A stretch of DNA of 13,010 nucleotides from Desulfobacterales bacterium (GTDB taxonomy: Bacteria > Desulfobacterota > Desulfobacteria > Desulfobacterales > UBA11574): the NCBI GenBank assembly GCA_030601485.1, contig JAUVTO010000029.1, positions 1 through 13,010 on the forward strand, in the 5' to 3' direction. Under the pieces are notes generated by a model. The model had not been told where the DNA came from, made no database searches, and was given only the letters and a program-made list of their open reading frames with translations. The translations under genes and the position numbers were made by a program. Position 1 is the first letter of the stretch. Each line of letters begins with the position of its first letter. Positions 1 through 7,211 of this stretch are shown one piece after another.

Positions 1-2067
1 ACCGCGAACAAACATGGCGTTAACATCCGGCTTTGCCGCTCTGGGCCCATACACTCGGATGACATCCTCACCCTTTATCTTCGGGGCTAATTCCGGGTCT
101 GCAATGATAACCACACCGGTTTGTTCAATGGTTTCTTCCGGAGCCTGTACATGGTTTATTGCATGGATTGCACCGCATGCATCAACGCACTGAAGACATT
201 CGCTGCAGACTCCGCATTGAAGACAACGGGCTGCTTCAAAAAGGACCTGTTGTTCACCCAGGCCCATGGCGACCTCCTTGAAACTGTCCTTGCGAACCGC
301 AGCTTGCCTTTCCGGCATAATTGTTCGTGCCTGCAACGGTATGTCCGCCGGAATTTCCGGAAAATCTTTGTCTTCCGGTCTTAAGGGCTGAGGATAAAAG
401 GCCTGCTCTTTACAAATATCGCTATGAACGGTGCGGGCAACCCTCCTGCCTGCGGCCATGGCATCAACAACGGATGAGGGTCCTGAAACCGCATCTCCCA
501 CAGCATAGACATTCGACAAATTCGTACGCAAATATTCATCAACCTCAATCAAGCCTTGTTCCGAAACAGTAAAGCTGAACGAATTGTTATGACCCTGCAG
601 TGCACCCCTTTGACCGATGGCAACAAAAGCCCGGTCAAACTCGAGTTCAAAGGGCGGACTATTGGGGACAATGACCGGCCAGGGAATACCCTGGGCGTCG
701 GGTTCTCCGGGTTTGGTGGGCATGCAACGCAGCCGATTGAGCTTACCGTTTTGACCTAAGAACGTAATGGTTTGGGTGCAGTCCCGAATGAAAATTCCTT
801 CTTCCCTGGCAGCCCGGATTTCTTCGCTATTGGCCGGGATAAGATCTTCAGGGAACCACGATAGAATTGTGACATGGGCGCCCAGACGCAACAGTGTCCG
901 GGCCAGGTCAAATGCGGCGTTGCCGTCCCCAATCACCGCTACTTTTTCGTTTAGTGCTTTTATTTCGCCGCGATAGAGACGTCCCAAAAAAGAGAGGCAA
1001 CCTTCAACCCCTTCCAGCATTTCCCCGGGAACCCCTAATTTTATGTCAGCCCACGTCCCAATGGAGATAATGACAGCGTCAAAGTCTTTTTTGAGCCGCT
1101 CCATATCATGGGCCAGATCAACGGCATGGCTGGTAATAAATTGTACGCCCAGTTTTTTAATATATTCAAGATCATTATCGATGATATCCCTGGGCAGGCG
1201 ATGACACCCAATTCCGTAACGGAGCAACCCTCCGGCTTCTTTCTCTTTTTCGAAAACCGTTACCTCATAGCCGAATCGGGCCAGGTCCGCAGCGGCGGCA
1301 ATCCCGGCCGGGCCCGAGCCTATAATGACGATTTTTTCTGGCCTGTTTTGAACATTAGATGATTTTATGTCTTTGGGATCGGAACGCTCATTGTCTGCCA
1401 CAAATCGCTTAATATCCATGATGGCGACGGGTTCATCAAGTTCACCCCTTCTGCAAAAATTCTCACAGGGGTGGGTACAAATGCGTCCGCAGATGCAGGG
1501 CAGAACATTATTTTCCCTTATAAGGTCAAGCGCTTCGGCAAACCTGCCGGCTTTTACAAGGGCGATATAACCCTGGGCGTTTACCCCCAGCGGACAGTTT
1601 GCCTGGCAGAGTGGCCGGCGCCGCTTATCTATAACCGGTCGACCGGGAAGGCTTCGCTGACTGTTAATTTGGATAGCTTTTTCTCCTCCGGGAAGCACAA
1701 CCGGGCATATTTCAGCACAACGACCGCAAAGCGTGCATTTGTCTTGATCTACGAAGGTTTGAAGGATGTTTAGGTGAACACGGAATCCTTGGCGATTATG
1801 CTTAATCGAGGAGACTTTTGCGGGAAAAATGCATCGAATGGCAGGGTTTCTCAAAATTCTGATAAGCCCGGGTCGATGGGCGTGGTTTAAAGGAATGCCT
1901 GATTTTAGAACCCACTCATCCCGGGAAAGTTTTTTATCCAGATCGTAATCAGAATCAACAAGGGTGAGGGGAATGCCCAGTTCTCCAAGTTTGTTGGTTG
2001 CGGCTATGCCGGCCGGTGTCGCACCGATAACCGTGACCCGGTGAAGCCGTTCTTTGGGACGTTTCAT
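1..2067 (-). CDS. FAD/NAD(P)/Fe-S oxidoreductase, HdrA-like N-terminus fused to GltD-like core (3' end cut by window)
   Basis: The reading frame is open for 689 codons to the left edge, so the C-terminus is missing. In order it shows: a Rossmann-like start with a degenerate dinucleotide motif (GATPAG, residues 15-20); a 4Fe-4S motif C111-x2-C114-x2-C117-x3-C121; a GltD/DPYD-type Fe-S helical domain (C154, C158, C193, C197, C201, C205); a canonical FAD motif GSGPAG (250-255); a second nucleotide-binding motif GDGNAAFDLAR (380-390), likely NAD(P)H; the FAD-closing stretch NVYAVGDAVSG (519-529); and a C-terminal cysteine cluster CLQCGVC...C...C...C (615-631). The ATG overlaps the korC stop as ATGA and has AGGAG 8 nt upstream, so translation is probably coupled. 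From its position as last visible gene of a korDABC operon I infer that it passes electrons between reduced ferredoxin and NAD(P)H. An HdrA-type partner to a heterodisulfide-reductase-like complex is the alternative. The family assignment is firm; the electron partners are not proven. Confidence 0.85.
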   Translation of the reverse strand, partial: MKRPKERLHRVTVIGATPAGIAATNKLGELGIPLTLVDSDYDLDKKLSRDEWVLKSGIPLNHAHRPGLIRILRNPAIRCIFPAKVSSIKHNRQGFRVHLNILQTFVDQDKCTLCGRCAEICPVVLPGGEKAIQINSQRSLPGRPVIDKRRRPLCQANCPLGVNAQGYIALVKAGRFAEALDLIRENNVLPCICGRICTHPCENFCRRGELDEPVAIMDIKRFVADNERSDPKDIKSSNVQNRPEKIVIIGSGPAGIAAAADLARFGYEVTVFEKEKEAGGLLRYGIGCHRLPRDIIDNDLEYIKKLGVQFITSHAVDLAHDMERLKKDFDAVIISIGTWADIKLGVPGEMLEGVEGCLSFLGRLYRGEIKALNEKVAVIGDGNAAFDLARTLLRLGAHVTILSWFPEDLIPANSEEIRAAREEGIFIRDCTQTITFLGQNGKLNRLRCMPTKPGEPDAQGIPWPVIVPNSPPFELEFDRAFVAIGQRGALQGHNNSFSFTVSEQGLIEVDEYLRTNLSNVYAVGDAVSGPSSVVDAMAAGRRVARTVHSDICKEQAFYPQPLRPEDKDFPEIPADIPLQARTIMPERQAAVRKDSFKEVAMGLGEQQVLFEAARCLQCGVCSECLQCVDACGAIHAINHVQAPEETIEQTGVVIIADPELAPKIKGEDVIRVYGPRAAKPDVNAMFVRG

Positions 2068-2672
2068 GAAATTGCTCCTGCTTGACCCGCGGCCTTTTTC
2101 TGTCGTCCCTTGAGTGTGGCCAGACCATAGTCATGACCTTTTTTAAAGGCCTTGGTGTTAAGTTTTTCAGTGCCCTTTGGAACTGATTCTGTGACGGCTT
2201 TTTGGGCTGCATCCATGGAAATAATCTCTGTGACGGCTGTTAAAAAACCGAGCATAATGATATTGGCGATCATTGTTCGTCCAAGCTTTTCGGCCATGCC
2301 GGTGGCAGGGATAGAAAAAAAGTCACATTTTAATCCACGGGCAGGGTGAACCAGATCTTGATCAATGATTAACGTTCCGTTTTCCTTGATCTGCTTGATC
2401 TGCTTATCATAGCCTGATTGAGACATGCAGACCAAAATATCCGGATGACTGACATAAGGATAATGGATTATTTCATCGGAAATAACAACCTGAGCATTAC
2501 ACGATCCGCCCCGAGACTCGGGCCCGTATGACTGGACAAGCGTACTTTCCATATGTTCACCAATGGCAGCCGCTTTTCCCAGGATAATACCCGCAAGGAT
2601 AATGCCCTGGCCACCAAATCCTGTGATTATAATTTCCTTTTTTCTCTGCGTATGATTTTGAGAGTCGGTCAT
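2064..2672 (-). CDS. korC: 2-oxoacid:ferredoxin oxidoreductase gamma subunit
   Basis: A 202-residue protein of the 2-oxoacid:acceptor oxidoreductase gamma family. This subunit caps the catalytic alpha/beta pair and, by family knowledge, takes part in CoA-dependent release of acyl-CoA. Visible hallmarks are GFGGQGI (residues 18-24) at the nucleotide-like binding turn and SYGPESRGG, the conserved loop near residues 48-56. Length is usual for a separate gamma chain. The start ATG overlaps the korB stop (ATGA), and its own stop overlaps the next gene's ATG in the same way. No good Shine-Dalgarno precedes it, so it is probably translated by coupling from korB. The extreme C-terminus is lysine-rich and not conserved in my memory of the family. 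Gene order delta-alpha-beta-gamma favours a 2-oxoglutarate (Kor) enzyme over pyruvate, but a branched-chain 2-oxoacid substrate cannot be excluded. Confidence 0.9.
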   Translation of the reverse strand: MTDSQNHTQRKKEIIITGFGGQGIILAGIILGKAAAIGEHMESTLVQSYGPESRGGSCNAQVVISDEIIHYPYVSHPDILVCMSQSGYDKQIKQIKENGTLIIDQDLVHPARGLKCDFFSIPATGMAEKLGRTMIANIIMLGFLTAVTEIISMDAAQKAVTESVPKGTEKLNTKAFKKGHDYGLATLKGRQKKAAGQAGAIS

Positions 2673-3541
2673 GAGTTCAATTCCGGAACGTTTTCCTGAA
2701 GACGGCTCGGCCGGTAGATCTTGTCATAATGTTCAATAAACGTTGGTCGATCCAGATCGATGAATTTTCCCAAAATGATGCCCTTTTCAAAGTCTATATC
2801 CAGTGTAGAAGGATCTGCATGATTTTTGATAATCGCTTTTTCCTGGTATAACTTTAGCATGTCAAGGGGCTTTTGTTTATTGCGTCGACCGTAATTTACC
2901 GGGCACGGAGAAAGTGCTTCAATAAAGGAAAACCCTTTTTTACAAAGCGCTTCTGTTATGGAATCCGTAAGATCCCTGATGTGCAGCATGGTCCATCGGG
3001 CCACATATGTGGCGCCGCATGCATAGGCCATTAGCGGCAGATTAAAAGGGAGTTCAGGATTTCCGGCCGGTGTTGTTGTCGATTTCGCCATGTAAGGTGT
3101 GGTGGCGGCTACCTGGCCTCCGGTCATGCCATAATTTAAATTATTTACACAGATAACCGTCATATCCATATTCCGCCGGGCTGCATGGATAAAATGGTTT
3201 CCGCCGATGGCGAAGAGATCGCCGTCACCGCTGAACACCACGAGATTAAGTTCAGGGTTGGCAAGTTTTAATCCTGTGGCAAAGGGTATGGCCCTGCCGT
3301 GGGTTGTATGAAAGGAATCCAGCTTAACATAACCGGCGGCACGTCCCGAACAGCCAATCCCCGAGACCATCACAGTTTTTTGAAGGTTGATACCGCTTGC
3401 TTTCAGAGCAGCCAGACATGCAGAAAACACCGTTCCGATCCCGCACCCCGGACACCAGATATGGGGAATGCGATCCGTTCGGATAAGATCATCCAGGGGA
3501 TGTTGGGGTTGTTTTTTGGATGTCATCGGGATTTCTTGCAT
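2669..3541 (-). CDS. korB: 2-oxoacid:ferredoxin oxidoreductase beta subunit (thiamine diphosphate binding)
   Basis: A 290-residue catalytic beta subunit that binds thiamine diphosphate and decarboxylates the 2-oxoacid together with KorA. Motifs seen: WCPGCGIG (residues 29-36), typical of Kor-type beta chains; GCSGR (63-67); HTTHGRAIPFATG (78-90); and the TPP/Mg motif GDGD (105-108), continued by NNLNYGMTGGQ (133-143). The length matches KorB (about 270-300) and lacks the extra Fe-S region of single-chain pyruvate enzymes. The start codon lies 3 bp after the korA stop. A GGAGG sits inside the end of korA 11 nt before the ATG. A second ATG five codons in has no such site, so the longer start is chosen. 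It overlaps korC by 4 bp. The product would act in the cytoplasm, yielding acyl-CoA, CO2 and reduced ferredoxin, or the reverse carboxylation. Confidence 0.93.
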   Translation of the reverse strand: MQEIPMTSKKQPQHPLDDLIRTDRIPHIWCPGCGIGTVFSACLAALKASGINLQKTVMVSGIGCSGRAAGYVKLDSFHTTHGRAIPFATGLKLANPELNLVVFSGDGDLFAIGGNHFIHAARRNMDMTVICVNNLNYGMTGGQVAATTPYMAKSTTTPAGNPELPFNLPLMAYACGATYVARWTMLHIRDLTDSITEALCKKGFSFIEALSPCPVNYGRRNKQKPLDMLKLYQEKAIIKNHADPSTLDIDFEKGIILGKFIDLDRPTFIEHYDKIYRPSRLQENVPELNS

Positions 3542-3544
3542 GGT

Positions 3545-4690
3545 TTAAAAAGCCTCCTTCAACATTTTAACAACCCTGTCCGGATGAATAATGGTCCCGC
3601 CGGGATGACCGACTAAAAATATAGGAACCTTGCCCCCTACACATCGTTCAACCTCCCGATGGATCTGACCCAGATTAATTTCTACCGTCACGAATCCTTT
3701 GACTCTATCTGCTAACTTGCGAATCTGATCTTCGGGAAAAGGCCAGATCGTCACCAGACGCAAAAGTCCGGCCTTGATCCCCATCTTTCTGGCTTCAATT
3801 ACAGCGGCCATGCTGGTTCGAGCCGAAATTCCATAAGAAACAACGGCAATTTCAGCATCTTCAAGGAGGTAACTATCTGTCCGAATGATGTCATCTAAAT
3901 TTCTTTGGATTTTTTCGGTAATTCGGGACATCATCTCCGTCTGGGTTTCTACGTCCATTACAGGGTACCCCTTTTCATCGTGGGTAAGACCGGTAATGTG
4001 CAGGTTATAGCCTTCTCCTGCCGCCGGCATGGGTGCGACACCGTTAGGCCCAGGTGCAAAGGGTTTGAAGCGGTCCTTTCTCCCTTTGGGTTTGGGACGC
4101 GATACGGTCTTAATTAATTTTGCCTCGGGTATAATGACTTTTTCACTCATATGCCCGATGATTTCGTCGGTCATGATGAGAACCGGCAATCGGTATTTTT
4201 CACTCAGATTAAACGCTGTTATCGTTAAATAAAATATTTCCTGGGGCGAGGACGGCGCTATCGCAATAATTTCATAGTGCCCGTGTGACCCCCACCGGGC
4301 CTGCATCATGTCGCCTTGAGCGCCATGTGTAGGAAGCCCTGTGGAGGGACCGCCTCGCTGAACATTTACCACAACACAGGGAGTTTCTGTACAGATCCCC
4401 AAACCGATATTTTCCATCATAAGACTGAAACCCGGACCGGAGGTGGCGGTCATGCTTTTCACACCGCCCCATGATGCACCAAGTACTGAGGCCATGGCGC
4501 CGATTTCGTCTTCCATCTGGATAAAACATCCGTCAACATGAGGAATCCGGATAGCCATCCGTTCGGCGATCTCAGTGGCTGGTGTTATGGGGTATCCCCC
4601 AAAAAAACGGCATCCTGCTGCCAGTGCGCCTTCGGCACAGGCAACGTCGCCGGTCATAAAATATTCACCGGTAAGGACCGCTGGTTTCAT
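3545..4690 (-). CDS. korA: 2-oxoacid:ferredoxin oxidoreductase alpha subunit, 2-oxoglutarate type
   Basis: A 381-residue alpha subunit carrying the pyrimidine-side domain I and the C-terminal transketolase-like domain II. Seen in the translation: GGYPITPATEIAE (31-43), the family's YPITP signature; QMEDEIGAMASVLGASWGG (58-76); TATSGPGFSLMMENIG (81-96); and QRGGPSTGLPT followed by GDMMQARWGSHG (126-137), a pattern I associate with 2-oxoglutarate and branched-chain enzymes rather than pyruvate. Domain II is recognisable from about residue 275 (AEIAVVSYG). It lies 71 bp downstream of korD and 3 bp upstream of korB. The region before the ATG has only a weak ribosome site (AAGAAACCC). Substrate is inferred from motif style and operon order; the subunit identity is secure. 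Confidence 0.92.
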   Translation of the reverse strand: MKPAVLTGEYFMTGDVACAEGALAAGCRFFGGYPITPATEIAERMAIRIPHVDGCFIQMEDEIGAMASVLGASWGGVKSMTATSGPGFSLMMENIGLGICTETPCVVVNVQRGGPSTGLPTHGAQGDMMQARWGSHGHYEIIAIAPSSPQEIFYLTITAFNLSEKYRLPVLIMTDEIIGHMSEKVIIPEAKLIKTVSRPKPKGRKDRFKPFAPGPNGVAPMPAAGEGYNLHITGLTHDEKGYPVMDVETQTEMMSRITEKIQRNLDDIIRTDSYLLEDAEIAVVSYGISARTSMAAVIEARKMGIKAGLLRLVTIWPFPEDQIRKLADRVKGFVTVEINLGQIHREVERCVGGKVPIFLVGHPGGTIIHPDRVVKMLKEAF

Positions 4691-4761
4691 GGGTTTCTTG
4701 TATAACCTTTATAATCTGTGTGTTTCTGTGGTTTCATATAATTAAAATGATGATTGCCAGT

Positions 4762-5061
4762 TTATATCGCATGGTTGGTTTCGGCTTGGCCGGGTTTGGT
4801 TGTTTGTGGGCATTCTACTGAAAATATAGCAAACTCCGGGCAGATGATTTCGCAGTAGTGACAGTTTACACATTCATCGGGCTTTATAACCACCGGGGGA
4901 TGATATCCTTTTTGGTTGAATTTTGTAGAAAATTCCAGAGCCTGCTTGGGGCAGTACTCGATACAGTATCCACATCCTTTACATCGATCCTCCAGGATGT
5001 GCACGATGCCCAGAGAGACTTGTATTGTGTCCGCGTCAAGCGGAACCCTCCAGAATTCCAT
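4762..5061 (-). CDS. korD: 2-oxoacid:ferredoxin oxidoreductase delta subunit, 2x[4Fe-4S] ferredoxin-like
   Basis: A 99-residue ferredoxin-like chain with two classical CxxCxxCxxxCP motifs: C27/C30/C33/C37 and C64/C67/C70/C74. It should wire electrons from the alpha/beta TPP centre to soluble ferredoxin. The short N-terminal arm before the first cluster and the 26-residue inter-cluster linker are typical of KorD. GGAG lies 9 nt before the ATG, and a near-consensus promoter lies upstream, so this is the first gene of the operon. It is separated from korA by 71 bp, a gap that carries a CACAGA/ACACAGATT phrase similar to one near 7046 but no clear terminator. A generic ferredoxin is possible in isolation; the context makes the subunit role much more likely. 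Confidence 0.9.
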   Translation of the reverse strand: MEFWRVPLDADTIQVSLGIVHILEDRCKGCGYCIEYCPKQALEFSTKFNQKGYHPPVVIKPDECVNCHYCEIICPEFAIFSVECPQTTKPGQAETNHAI

Positions 5062-5088
5062 AGGCCTTTCTCCAATTATTTAGGCGGT

Positions 5089-5117
5089 TCTATAAATTTA
5101 AATAAAAACAGTGTCAA
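5089..5117 (-). promoter_or_regulatory. Sigma70-type promoter of the korDABC operon
   Basis: Reading the minus strand, TTGACA (5117-5112) is separated by exactly 17 nt from TATAGA (5094-5089). The -35 matches the E. coli consensus perfectly and the -10 matches it at 4 of 6 positions. The predicted transcript start would be near 5082, about 20 nt before the korD ATG, giving a short leader that contains the ribosome site. Confidence 0.7.
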
Positions 5118-5149
5118 ATAATACAATTGTTAGATTGTGTCAAATAATA
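5111..5149. repeat. Tandem 13-bp direct repeat at the kor promoter
   Basis: GTGTCAAATAATA occurs at 5111-5123 and again at 5137-5149, 26 bp apart. On the minus strand each copy contains TTGACA, so the inner copy is the -35 of the kor promoter and the outer copy could be an upstream alternative -35 (its 17-nt-spaced -10 would be the weak TATTTG). The 26-bp period is close to two and a half helical turns. Either duplicated operator half-sites or tandem promoters would explain it. Confidence 0.6.
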
Positions 5150-5317
5150 AATTTTGAAAACATAACGACTTTAGAAGATGCCGACTGATTTTTCCCGGGG
5201 GGTGTCTATAATTTTATGTTTTGCCTATATGAAAAGTTTCAAGGAGAAAGAGTGTTGCTCTTGAAAATTTATTGCCAAAGTGCGGCAATGGGTTTGCTAA
5301 AACAACGGGCCAAATTC

Positions 5318-5472
5318 TTGATGGCGTCGTAAAAAGTCCAACTTCTGCGTTGTGCTGCATTTCGCAATCATTCAACGTACGAAAAGTACGCCTCATGATT
5401 ACAAAATTTGCACGCCTTGAATTTGGACTTTTTACGAGACCGTCTAAATCGGACTTTTTACGAAAACATCAA
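5318..5472. repeat. 155-bp palindromic MITE-like element, GTAAAAAGTCC family, copy A
   Basis: The ends are inverted repeats: TTGATG...TCGTAAAAAGTCC at 5318-5339 against the complement of 5451-5472 (19 of 22 match). A second, inner right arm, TTGGACTTTTTACGA (5423-5437), is a perfect 15-bp complement of 5327-5341, so the right side carries the arm twice. The centre has a perfect hairpin CGTAC-GAAAA-GTACG (5376-5390) enclosed by AATCAT (5366-5371) and ATGATT (5395-5400). No transposase is encoded. A colinear second copy starts at 12868, which supports a mobile or amplified repeat. Confidence 0.85.
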
Positions 5473-5546
5473 GTATTAAGAGATAGAATGACGGCGAGAC
5501 CCCCTTTTGACATTATTAATATTCCAGGTTATAAGTATATCTGTAT

Positions 5547-5772
5547 CCGTTCACAGGTTCAGGGTTCAACGTTCAGGGTTAAGGACAAAGAAGGCGTTGA
5601 AGATCCGAAGTCCTCGTTACAAATGTTCATTTTCCCAAGTAATTGGCAATTTGGCTTCAAATTTTAGATTAGGCCTGACGAAACTGACGCTTTTCTCGTA
5701 AATACGCATCCCAAATTCAGTCCGGGGACGAGAATGGAACCTTGAACCCCTGAACTTTTGAACCGTGAACGG
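5547..5772. repeat. 226-bp element bounded by inverted GTTCA-rich arms
   Basis: The left arm begins CCGTTCAC (5547-5554) and continues with repeated GTTCA units (GGTTCAGGGTTCA, GTTCAGGGTT) to about 5582. The right arm, read on the minus strand from 5772, begins CCGTTCACGGTTCA and has the same GTTCA periodicity to about 5736. The arms face each other across about 150 bp with no open frame of note. This looks like a non-coding repeat unit; only one copy is in the window, so its mobility is inferred. Confidence 0.6.
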
Positions 5773-5865
5773 TTACTCATATCTTAACCAGATTAACAGT
5801 TCAGAAATTTTTCAAAACATAATAACATAACGATCAATTTAAGTTTTTCTCGAGGATGATATGCA

Positions 5866-6882
5866 ATGAAAGCCTTTACATATGACGACATTCTCCTGGT
5901 GCCGTCCTACAATCACTGGGAATCCCGAAAAGTAGTAGACATTTCCATGAAGTGCAAAAAGAACAAATTATCTCTTGAACTACCGTTGATGACCGCCAAC
6001 ATGGACACAATCACTGAGACGGATATGGCCAATTATATTGGAGCAAAGGGTGGCATAGGGGTTTTGCATCGTTATATGACGATAGAAAATAATGTGCGTA
6101 TGTTTAAGGATTGCAGGTATCCGGTGTTTGTGTCGGTGGGCTGCGGGGCTCAAGACCTGAAACGGGCCGAAGCTTTGCGAGACGCCGGTGCGGGTTTATT
6201 TTGTATCGATGTCGCACATGCCCATGCTAAATATGTGGGACGAACCCTCAAAAATATTCGCATGATGCTTGGTGATGAAGCCTGCATCATGGCCGGTAAT
6301 GTGGCGACTTACGCCGGTGCCGATCACCTTGCTTCCTGCGGAGCCGATATCGTAAAAGTCGGTATCGGCGGAGGTTCCGTTTGCACGACAAGGATTAAGA
6401 CCGGTTTCGGCGTACCCAATCTTACGGCAATAAAAAATTGTTCCCGGGTGGATCGATCAATAGTAGCCGATGGCGGAATCCGGTATCCGGGAGACATCGT
6501 CAAAGCGCTGGCTTTCGGAGCAGATTTCGTCATGCTGGGGAGAATGCTGGCCGGAACCCGGCCGACCCCCGGCCCCGTGATTCGTAAAAAAGACGAAAAT
6601 GGAAAACAAGTAACGGTGAAAACATATCGGGGAATGGCCAGCAGCGAAGTTCAAGAAGAATACTATGGCGCCATTACCGAATGGAAAACCTCGGAAGGCG
6701 TTTCAGTTGAAGTCCCCTACCGGGAAGACGAAGATAAGATTATCACTGACATCATCGGCGGATTGCGCTCAGGGCTGACTTACGGCGGCGCTGCCACTAT
6801 TGCTGAGTTGCAGAGGAAATTGGATTACATCGAGATTACAACATCGGGCAGAACGGAAAGTTTCACGCATGGACTTCTGTAA
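5866..6882 (+). CDS. IMPDH/GMP reductase family enzyme without CBS domains, probable GMP reductase
   Basis: A 338-residue (beta/alpha)8 barrel of the IMP dehydrogenase/GMP reductase family. The start has YDDILLVPS (6-14); NMDTIT at 45-50 is a conserved substrate loop; the catalytic loop GIGGGSVCTTR (167-176) supplies Cys173 and Thr175; the phosphate site ADGGIRYPGD is at 201-210; the flap has YRGMAS (254-259) and TSEG with Glu277. The CBS pair found in most IMPDHs is absent and the length fits GMP reductase (about 325-350). CIDVAHAH (113-120) also resembles GMP reductase rather than the DSSQGNS of IMPDH, whereas Arg255 in YRGM is an IMPDH trait. It would convert GMP to IMP with NADPH, or IMP to XMP with NAD. 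GAGGA lies 11 nt before the ATG; an ATG just upstream closes at once. It stands alone, facing away from kor. Confidence 0.88.
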   Translation: MKAFTYDDILLVPSYNHWESRKVVDISMKCKKNKLSLELPLMTANMDTITETDMANYIGAKGGIGVLHRYMTIENNVRMFKDCRYPVFVSVGCGAQDLKRAEALRDAGAGLFCIDVAHAHAKYVGRTLKNIRMMLGDEACIMAGNVATYAGADHLASCGADIVKVGIGGGSVCTTRIKTGFGVPNLTAIKNCSRVDRSIVADGGIRYPGDIVKALAFGADFVMLGRMLAGTRPTPGPVIRKKDENGKQVTVKTYRGMASSEVQEEYYGAITEWKTSEGVSVEVPYREDEDKIITDIIGGLRSGLTYGGAATIAELQRKLDYIEITTSGRTESFTHGLL

Positions 6883-7211
6883 CAAAATTATGATGGGTCC
6901 TTTCATATCATCATCTACTGTTGTCGCAAGCTGATAATTTAATTGTATAGGAATTTCCTTTATTGGACACAGACCCGCCCGCTACTGTGAGCTCGCCCGC
7001 CAGCCAAGCAAGGCGAGGCGGCCTGGGGCACGAGCGGGCAGGTGAACACAGATTGTCAAGATTCTTAAATTAAGAAATAATAATATTATCTGAGCGTATC
7101 TGCGAAAATCTGCTTGCCCCGTAGCTCCGGCAGATGGTACTGGGGCGTCCTATTTAACTTGACGTCGCAGATCCCATTTCCCCATGAAATATCCGGGCTA
7201 TGTGGAAATCC
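6883..7211. other. 329-bp convergent intergenic region with hairpins, no gene
   Basis: Two genes converge on this stretch. It holds the GC-rich palindromic insert at 6974-7045, a perfect AT palindrome TTCTTAA-A-TTAAGAA (7062-7076), and a hairpin GCCCCGTA/TAC-T-GGGGC (7116-7146) that may help end transcription although no clear U-run follows on either strand. No credible coding frame was seen. Confidence 0.6.
6967..7052. repeat. GC-rich palindromic insert flanked by 7-bp direct repeats
   Basis: ACACAGA occurs at 6967-6973 and 7046-7052, flanking a 72-bp GC-rich block in an AT-rich region. The block's ends are near-perfect inverted repeats, CCCGCCCGCT (6974-6983) against AGCGGGCAGG (7033-7042), and inside are CTCGCC (6992-6997) and GGCGAG (7012-7017) plus GCTCG/CGAGC. 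The direct repeats would fit a target-site duplication, but the 3-base asymmetry on the right end and the low complexity keep this tentative. Confidence 0.5.

Larger units (their letters stand above)
5062..5865. other. 804-bp gene-free divergent intergenic region, rich in repeats
   Basis: No credible gene lies between korD (minus) and the IMPDH/GMPR-like gene (plus). It holds the kor promoter and tandem repeat, a short ATTGCC/GGCAAT hairpin (5270-5288), a 155-bp palindromic element (5318-5472) and a 226-bp element with GTTCA-rich inverted arms (5547-5772). The last 90 bases, AT-rich, must hold the promoter of the downstream gene; only a weak candidate (TTCAGA-N17-TAACAT, 5800-5828) is seen. 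Short open frames across this stretch are explained by the repeats. Confidence 0.7.

Noticed and set aside
4700..4750. CACAGA/ACACAGATT phrase between korD and korA, similar to one at 7046
   Set aside because: Only short, low-complexity similarity; not enough to define a repeat family from two places.
5214..5396. Minus-strand 60-residue frame containing NAEVGLFT
   Set aside because: It lies across the palindromic element at 5318-5472, and a similar peptide arises from the second copy at 12700-12909. It is a translation of the repeat arm, not a gene.
5272..5667. Plus-strand 131-residue open frame
   Set aside because: It runs through two different repeat elements, has no ribosome site and no recognisable domain; chance frame.
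5547..5772. GTTCA-rich arms as a CRISPR array
   Set aside because: The units are only 5-10 bases, irregularly spaced and in inverted arms, without unique spacers or cas genes.
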